Assembly: GCA_944470555.2 (NCBI GenBank)
Contig: OX104130.1
Coordinates: forward strand, 78,497,160 to 78,561,159
Direction of reading: 5' to 3'
Length of the DNA: 64,000 nucleotides
Source: Heterobilharzia americana
Taxonomy: Eukaryota > Platyhelminthes > Trematoda > Strigeidida > Schistosomatidae
Both the position numbers and the translations under genes were made by a program. The notes beneath the pieces were generated by a model. That model was not told the DNA's origin, did not search any database, and saw only the letters and a program-made list of their open reading frames with translations. Within the stretch, counting starts at the first letter, position 1, and each line of letters begins with the position of its first letter. This document shows positions 56,201 through 64,000 of the stretch, piece after piece.

Positions 56201-56600
56201 CACGGATAACATTGAGTGATTCAGTTGCTTCAAAGGAAGGCCAATACAATAATAATGTTTGTTCCATGCCACGCGAAATTTGAAGGAAAGAGTCTTCTTG
56301 CTGTGGTCCAACGTTTTAGCTTTGACTGTGCAGTAATGCAACGAAAGCTATGGTTTTCAGCAGGAATTTTCCTTTTTGGGCCTTGAGATCGATAAGTCGA
56401 CCCTATTTTTGCCTGTATTTCCGCTTTTACCAGAACGTTTAGGGCTGTTGGATGCGGAAGCCAACTCAAAGAAACCAGCTCAAGTCACCCAACAAGAGCA
56501 AAGAGGTAGATTAGCTGGAGGCGTGGTGCACCTCGGTGGCGCAATAACATCATGCCTATCAGCCTTCAGGAGGACTTTGTCTTTGGCCAATGAGGCATGA
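53280..56600. other. Unassigned repeat-like DNA
   Basis: Balanced GC and many short frames suggest decayed transposon sequence. 53805-53880 repeats the segment at 52105-52165 (GCTTTCGCTTA ... TTAGTTGTTAAC), so part of this belongs to the same CR1-like family. I recognise no domain in the frames at 53897-56469. Confidence 0.4.
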
Positions 56601-56649
56601 AATGTAGTAATCATATGGCGTAAAGATGCTCGAAATGGAGCATGGAGAC

Positions 56650-57040
56650 CATGTCGGTCATTTATGGAGTTGCGTCGGCACAAACGGGACAGCTGCTAGC
56701 GAAATCTTAGCTGGGATACAGAAGGTTCTTTTGGCATTCGCCAACATGAGTCATCTGTGGTACCGACCAATGAGATATCAGTTAATCTATCAAGGGGCTA
56801 ATATGCTACATTCCAGTCTGTTCTGACATGTTATACTGCTGTAAGACATGACGGTTAATAGTACAAGACAATGAAATGCCTGCATTTTTCCGATCACAGG
56901 TGCCTCCGTTGCATTGCTCGCTCTTCGTGGAATCATCGCCTGAGCAGTGTCTGGATCAAGCGAAAGATACAAAGGAAGACAGACAAATGGATTGACGAGC
57001 TCGTGAGCCTTGGTCAACTGAAATGCCTCTAACACGTAAT
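56650..57040 (+). mobile_element. Family B fragment
   Basis: Plus-strand frame at 56626-56826 reads L-A-F-A-N-M-S-H-L-W-Y-R-P, matching L-A-F-A-N-L-Y-Y-L-W-R-R-H of the 32850 copy; later pieces near 56890-56940 match its C-terminal part. Truncated on both sides. Confidence 0.75.
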
Positions 57041-57049
57041 AATGATAAT

Positions 57050-58384
57050 AATATAATTCGAATAATAAGTTATACCCACACAGGTAATGTCTGAATGCTA
57101 TTACTGCTGGTGACGTCGAGAAAATTTGGAGAGAATTCATCTCTACACCATAAATGGTCTGCAAGGATGCAAGTGTTCACATGTTGCCGGCCAAAAATAT
57201 TAGACACTAACCTTTCCACTATATGCCATTGGTGAATAATAACACAGAGATCATCACCCAGCAAAAGCTTTGACCAGGCAACTGTGATTAGGCCTCTGCA
57301 CTTCAGCTAATGAGTTGCATAATCAGCAAAAGTACATAGAATATCAAATGCCAAGTATAAGTGAAGCTGAAAAAGATGCGAATGATCAACAAGTTTTTGC
57401 TTTTTACTGACAGCATTCAAAACTGGATTTAAATCGTGTTATGGACCGATGACAAACCTTGGAACCAGTGTCACATGGTATCATGCAGCATGTAGCGATT
57501 GCTTAGTCCTGACATTAGAAACAAATTCACAGGAATAAATTAAGCTAAAGTTGTAACTCAGTCCAGAAACTGTTCCCATTTTTCGCCCCATGAAGCTTAG
57601 GGTTTCATTATTAAATCGTTCAGTATGTCTTCAAGGTTGGTGCTTCATAAGAAGTCAGTTTCGGTTCTCTTCACTATGAGGTCAGTGGGTGTTAGTAGTC
57701 GCAGAACCTGCATTTTTGGATACAAACAGCATGTCATGTCAACATTTCTAACTACAATCCCAGTTGGAGCCACTAATTTGGGCTGAACTGTCAAATTAAT
57801 CTTCATGGAGTGGTATCGTTGTAAATTTGTCTATGAGACAGGAAAAGAAACGTGGGCATGGAGTAGTTCATCCTGTACTTAAGTCAGGGGGCAATAAGAT
57901 ATGAACAGTGACCAGAGAAAGAGAGATCAGATGCAGATTTAAGAGTTATTGCACAACAATTATCAGTCTTTTCAGTAATAAACTATGGTGACATGGTAGT
58001 CAGCTACCTTCAGTGCACGGTAAACACAAAGTATAGCACTGGAACTATATGTCTGAACAGCAAAGCATATCAGTCGATATGTCCAATAGAGAATTTAACA
58101 GGCAAGGAATAAGTAGTCGTCATGCATACGGGAGCATGCAGAGGCTTCTGAATACGAAGCAGGTTTTGGCATGAAGAAGTGAATTAACAGGAGCCTCAGT
58201 GTGTAGAAAATAAGACGCTTTGGTATGTCAACGTTTGCGAGGAATTCTGAGAACCAGCTCTTCAGCAATACAGCTGAGTGTACTTAGACGTCGTTTGGAG
58301 ATAGGCGAGTACGCTGTTCGCCACATGGGCTACCCTCATAAAATAAAACCGGTTATACAACAGGGGGAAACCGCAAGGTACACA
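57050..58384. other. Unassigned DNA
   Basis: No recognisable gene or repeat. It may include the 3' UTR of the element that follows. Confidence 0.35.
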
Positions 58385-61300
58385 TAGTTCTCACTGTTCC
58401 AAACTAATAGCCATTTAATTCACCAAATAAAACTCTGGAAAGGGATCCCACCCAGACTTATTCTTAAATTGCTACCAATTCCGCCACTTGGAGACACCAG
58501 GGGCCTACAGAGCCATCTCTAAGTACCTCTGTTGAACAGGATCCATCTACAAACAGGCTGTAGATATCGTCTGAGCCCAAAAGCGAGTTGACAAGGCGCT
58601 TAAACTGCGACACAGAGATTCTGTTGCGTTTGGTCGCGGGAAGCCTATTCCAGATCGAGCTGTAGTAGGTAATAAAGAATTTACACATGATCTGTTCACT
58701 GCATCTCCCTACTGCCAACGCCAGTGTATGGTTTTTAAGGTCCTTTGGTGGCACATATCTCCAAACAGGTGGGGGGGAACGGTATGACGGATCATGCAAA
58801 GCCTTTACAAGGGAACTAGGCTGTTCCTCAGACGCTGTTTCCATGGCGGTTCAACAGACAGTGTGGTGTGCCCACCTTTGTAGTCTACATTTCCAGGGCA
58901 ACTCAATAATCGTCTGGTGAAGCTCCTTTGGACGTTTTCAAGTCGTAATTTGCCGCCTTTGTCCGTGTTAGAAAAAAAGAGCCATTTTTTAATGTCGGTC
59001 CAACACAAAACTTAAAAAGAGCGAGTTTGGCCTCTTGTATAGATGCTCTTCAGAAGGAAACCTGATAATCTCCCATCTTCGGAGACAATAACTGTGACAT
59101 GCTCACTGAAGTTGGGGTTGTCACAATATTGGACGGCTAGATTGCATACCTTATCGAGTATTTGAGTCTCATGATCTCCTAAGGATGGCGTGCTACCAGG
59201 ATAATGCTTTCTGGGGTAAAGGACTCCACAGTTTTCATGGCTGAATCTTAGTCGCCACTTTTGACTCCACCCAAGTAGACTATTTATACCTGCTAGAGCC
59301 GCTGACAGACTGCCGGTTATTGCACCGTACAGGAAGCTGTAAACAATTTTAAGGTAGCCAGCATAAAGATATGGTTTTACACATCTGAATACTTTGCATG
59401 TATCATTAAAGTACACGGGAAAGAGGAGGGGGCCAAGAACACTTCCTTGTACCACACCGCTTGCAATTGGTCGAGGGTCTGAAGAGCCGTCGTTCAATTT
59501 AACTACCCGAAAGCTTTCGTGAAGAAGTGATTCACACCAGCTACGTAAGGGATTCTTCACGCCAAGTGACCTAGGCTTCGTGAGCAGTCTCTGGTTGGAC
59601 ACGCTATCAGATGCCTTCTTGAAGCCGAAAAACAGTACAGTAATGGAAGGGCCTTGGTTGTACCGTTGTGTGATGTATTCAAGAAAATCTAGCTTGCAGG
59701 TGTCACATGATCTATTTTTAAAAACCCATGCCGTTGGGTTGGTAATAAGTTGTTATCAGATAGGTAATCCACAACACCATTGTTCATAATTTTCTCCATC
59801 ACTCTGGAAACCACCGGTATGGAATTAATTGGACAGTAACTATCTAAATGTACAGTTGGTCCGGATTTATTAGTGCGAAAACATAGGTAGTTTTCCGGAC
59901 GGAGGGGTAGCATGAACTACTGAGCGACATGGAAGATAGCCTCGTGTCAACAAGGATATGTCTTCACCTGTATTTCAAGCAGGAGAGCAGTTATCCTATC
60001 CCAACCATCAGTAAAACGAGGCTCCAGAGTGTTAATCGCCACAAAAATATTTTGTACTGTGGATTTCACGCTTTCGATCCCAGAGGAAGGTACCGTTGGC
60101 CACTATAGCTAGAATGCATTGCTCTCATTTATAACCGAGGCAGCAAAGTGGTTACTAAGGGTTTCCACAATCCGCTTAGGGTCATCGTGCACACGAGCAT
60201 TACTAATAATCCAATTAACCATTTTGGGTTTGGACCTTTTCTGTCTGGGCTGGAGAATCTTTGCTAGAGATTTCTTATTGCCAGGAGACAGAGTTTGACG
60301 TTCCTGTCCGATGACTTTCTGTACACACAGAGCGTCATCATCACAAGCACAAATGTTAGGCATCGTGAACGGTGATGAAAAGTCATGTCGCCCACGAAAA
60401 CGGGTAGCATGTTTCCGAAGTCGACTTCAAAGGGAAGCTGGAACAAACACCATTTTCGGGATCATAGGCTTAGTAACCTTTTCTGGTGCAGAATATTCAT
60501 GGTTATCGTACGAGTCACGATAAAAAAACAGCTGTCACTGCTTCAGTAGACGTGCCGGTAAAATGATCTTCCCAATCCAAACACCTTAGTGAAAACTGAA
60601 AGTCCTTCCATTCAATGTCATGAATGAGATTGTTAGCGAAAACTACGTGTAAAACGCCATGCAGTCTAGCTGGACTTTGAATGCATTGAAACTCAAACTC
60701 AAGTCAGCGGACGAAAGATTTGTATCGTCTGGGGGCCTTTAAAGTGTACCAAGAGATTTCTGACACGTCAAAACCCCCGCATATAATCTTTCCTGAACGT
60801 GGCACATAAGCTTCTGAAAACAAGCTGTCACGCTGGAAAGTAAAATTGGGGGGACGACGTACGCACTTGAAAAGGAAGGATAGGCAGCTCATGGGCTTCA
60901 AAGTAACCCAGACAGAATCTCCCACAGTTCGTAGCTCCGTGATGTCGCGCTGCATTGAATCTACAGATAGGCCGACATACGTGAGACAACCACCCTGACG
61001 GCCACCTGTTCTATTACCACAAAAAGGTGTGTAGTTGTCAAGGCAAATGCTCAAGTCAGAAGTATCTGAGGTGCTCCGTGCCTCAGCTATCATGATGATT
61101 AAAGGGGAGCATAGCAACACAAGTAGGGTCAAACTGGACATCTTATTGCGAAATGGTTTGCGCTAAAATTAAAAGGAAGTGGTATGGGACGGTTTAATAG
61201 GAAAACGGTAGAGTGAGGCATACTGATCCATTTGTAGTGCACCTTCCTGGCACCAAAATACAACTAAGGTTAAAATAAACAGACTAAATTAAATCAACTG

Positions 61301-63125
61301 AATAAACCTCCAGCTCGCCTCCGGATGCTTTAGGCGTTCTAAGCATTGATTTAACGAGCATGCATCCGAGCAGGCTTTGGAGCCATTTCGCGCTACCTTT
61401 GCGATAGTTAGTACGCACGCACTCAGAGTCCCTAGTCGAGCCATACCAGCCAGACAAGTTGAATAAACTTTCCCCCTATTCATTACCATCACATTTATTC
61501 TAAATAAATACATTTCTTCCTCTAATATGTTCCTGAAACCAGTTCTTCTGATCTGTATTTTGTCATCAGTACTCACGCGTTAGACAAGGTGCTGGTTAAG
61601 CAGGTGCTAGAGCACATCAAGTTACGTGGGGTCGGCCAAACGTTACGGGATAGTATCACCTCACCCTCTTCCTCAACAAATCCAAAGTCGACATCAAGCT
61701 GACCAGATGAGCTGGAATGGGAGTTACTCAGGTAGTTCGTAGTCACTTGGTACTTTTCTAACACATATCCATTAGGATCAAGGACCAAGATACGTTTGCT
61801 TTAATAATCAGGGTGTGGTGCGAATGCTAGCCTGGCCGGTGCAAAGGAGAAGTAATACCATTCTGTTCCCAGTGGCTTTTTATAACCCCGTTCAACGCAT
61901 GACTGGGAACTAACTGGATCAAGTGGCTTGCTAAGGATGCCCTCAACTCTGCTGCAGTGTTTGCGAGCTTTTGGTGGGTTCAGAAATATGTTTTGCATAG
62001 TCATGGTGGTTATATTCGTGGTGGACTGAGTGTAGTGCCCACTTCTACCTGCCATAAGAGGATTCAGAGCAGGCATCTGACGATATCTCAATCAATACCA
62101 TCAGTCGAGTAATGGGTTTTCCTAGCGAACGATTTTCGTTTTTTGTAGCATTGGTGCTGCCTTCTGGGATCATCATAATGGTCACCAAATGTAGGTTCAG
62201 ACGGAGGTTGTGCAACGACTGAACGATCATTATTGCGCCTTGCAAAGGATGTTGAGCAAAATGGCCTTATCTGGCGGTTGCTGGCTTGAAGCCGCCTATT
62301 GTCTTTAGGATAAGGTGGTCCACGCCACAAAAGAGTGACTTTACTGTCCGGCTGTAGATGGCGGGCTACTTGGTCAAGGTTGTGAGAAGTGCGGTCAGTT
62401 ATTGGCGGTGGTGGTTTATATCTATCAAATGACTTTGGCTTGTTAAATTTCATGCACGCATTGCACCAGGTATGTGCAGATGTACCTGCGGTTGGAATAT
62501 CGGTTGTCCCAGACTTAGAGAATGCACGACGGGGAGACACTTCCGGCTGCTTGAAAGACAGAATATTGATTTTTGAGACGAAAATATTTTTAGATAGGTC
62601 CATGGGCTCATTACCGCTTGAGTGGGTCTCAGTAGAGAGACAATTGGGGGTAGGGATTCAAGTGGATGGAGCTACATTATTGAACTTTTTGTTCATGGAG
62701 GTCTTATTTGTGTCAGTACCTCGATGTTCCGTTGGCGAGATGACAAATGAACTCCAGAGATCAAGATCAACTGAATCTGCTGTCGCCTGACTGTTTATCC
62801 GTAGGGGATGACGAGAAGTTGAGATCACGGATGAATCGTCTGGACTTGCGTCCACGTTTTGGCCTATTTGCTCACTCACAGGATCAGTAGTGAGCTTATT
62901 TTCCGTGTTATCAAGCAGCAGTTCCGACTGAAATTTGCGAGTGCGACGTTGGCATGGGGTAAAACTTTCAATGACCCAAGCACTCCGACAAGAAGTATGA
63001 GCTCTGATAGATTTGCCAGATTTTGGGGACAGCGTAGCATGCATGACGCAACTAAACTCGAAAAGAAGTAGGCGAGTGCTGTCATCTGATATCTTCCTCA
63101 GCTTGACAGCACGACACCCGGCCAA
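58385..63125 (-). mobile_element. CR1/jockey-like non-LTR retrotransposon, nearly complete but dead
   Basis: Probable ORF1 occupies about 63125-61800 (frames of 155 and 171 codons, Ser/Arg/Pro-rich, with C-N-A-C near 62465). ORF2 begins with an APE endonuclease (61141-60704: G-G-R-Q-G-G-C-L-T-Y-V, C-V-R-R-P-P-N, G-G-F-D-V-S-E-I-S-W). Reverse transcriptase lies in about 60100-59000: S-R-V-M-E-K, S-G-V-V-Q-G-S-V-L-G-P-L-L-F. The active-site motif is Y-A-G-Y (59370 region) in place of Y-A-D-D. The C-terminal part (58844-58464) has W-N-R-L-P-A-T. Frameshifts split ORF2 into at least five pieces. Confidence 0.82.
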
Positions 63126-63139
63126 TGGAATGCGGGATG

Positions 63140-63300
63140 CTCGTAGGCATATCAGCCGCGCTAGCCGTGCCGAAGCATTTTAGTACTAACGGAGGTTGAA
63201 CTAGGTTGGAAGACAACTCAGGGTGGCCAAACCAAGTTGTCCCGCCTACCCTTCAAGTCTTCCACTGTCGCTCTGAGGGCAAATTGACTCCGTGACATCT
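63140..63300 (+). mobile_element. Family B scrap between two other elements
   Basis: Plus strand L-T-E-V-E-L-G-W-K-T-T-Q-G-G-Q-T-K (63190-63240) is almost the same as the reverse-strand T-E-V-E-R-G-W-K-A-T-Q-G-G-Q-T-K at 15130-15080. Confidence 0.7.
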
Positions 63301-63410
63301 TTTTAAAGCTTGGTTATTTACATTGCCACTTATCTCCGGGTTATTTATACTCTCACACAACTTTGTCTGCTTTGATATCACAACTTTTATATCCCCCTGT
63401 CCTTTGCATT

Positions 63411-64000
63411 TATTATTATTTGTCCTTTGGGTTCCCAGTGGGACATACGGCTTCAGTGGCACGTCGTCACTTTACTCCCTTTTCCGCAGTCCTTCAAAGC
63501 CTGCTCTGCGACTACCCAGAAGCTTGCATTTTCCCTTCACACGATCTCCACCGTGTCACGCTTGGACGTGCAACTCGTAATTTCCCATTTGGCTGCCACT
63601 CGATGGCCTAGCATGTTGCGTGATGTCCCCAAACCATCTTTTCATCACATGGCAAATTCAATCAGTCTCCACTTTCTTCCGCATATATACTGGGCGATGA
63701 GTCCTCGGTTGGTTCGTTGCCAGCCGGAGCGAGTTCTTTGTTGCTCATTCTTTCTAGTCATCTGATCTTCAGCATCAGGTGTGCGCAGGCAGCTGTTGAT
63801 GTATGTCTGCGGTTTGTTGAAAATGCTTTCCGAAGCGCACCAAGTCTCCCAACCATCGCACAGAAGCACCGACTTGACTGACAGTGTTGAAGCTCCGGAC
63901 CCCGTCCACACTTTATTCTGAGCACAGTGTAGTGCAGTGCAGCAGATCTCTGCACTGAACTCAGATTAGTGAAGGAAGGCCTGTCCTGCTTCCCCGATCC
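63411..64000 (-). mobile_element. RTE 3' end, continues beyond the window
   Basis: Tail TTATTATTATTTGTCCTTTG at 63411. On the minus strand the coding part reads S-V-L-L-C-D-G-W-E-T-W and related motifs near 63850, matching the RT C-terminus of copies 1-3. Similarity continues to the last base of the window. Confidence 0.85.

Noticed and set aside
1..64000. CRISPR array or bacterial operon
   Set aside because: No regularly spaced short direct repeats; introns, SINEs and non-LTR elements show a eukaryotic genome.

Overview
The window looks like a piece of a Schistosoma (blood fluke) genome. It is AT-rich and packed with degenerate non-LTR retrotransposons, tRNA-derived short retroposons carrying hammerhead-ribozyme cores (the Smα type known from schistosomes), microsatellites and long introns. 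One host gene can be read through all this, and it has the schistosome intron pattern of tiny 5' introns and very large 3' introns. The species cannot be fixed from the sequence alone.

The host gene is TBL3/UTP13, a WD40 subunit of the UTP-B part of the small-subunit processome. It lies on the minus strand from 51880 (start codon) to 13422 (stop). I resolved 19 exons whose phases all join, giving an uninterrupted 936-codon frame. Two tandem WD40 propellers are followed by the Utp13 C-terminal helical domain. Exons 1-6 are separated by introns of only 33-41 bp, while later introns reach 6.8 kb and hold most of the repeats.

Layout: 1-5.1 kb holds Smα-like short retroposons and unassigned AT-rich DNA. 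A near full-length, frameshifted RTE-clade element lies at 5.16-8.45 kb (copy 1). 8.5-13.4 kb is mostly unassigned, with a (TA)36 tract, a decayed second-family element (family B) and an RTE 3' fragment against the gene's stop codon. 13.4-51.9 kb is TBL3. Its introns contain RTE copies 2 and 3, an internally deleted RTE copy, several family B fragments, a Ty3/gypsy remnant, a 440-bp inverted repeat, three classes of hammerhead-bearing repeats and several palindromes. 51.9-64 kb is repeat DNA: two CR1/jockey-like elements (one nearly complete, 58.4-63.1 kb), family B fragments, and an RTE 3' end that runs off the window.

No second host gene, functional tRNA, rRNA or CRISPR was found. Repeat boundaries are approximate unless a target-site duplication is named. 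Retroelement calls rest on translated motifs read by eye.
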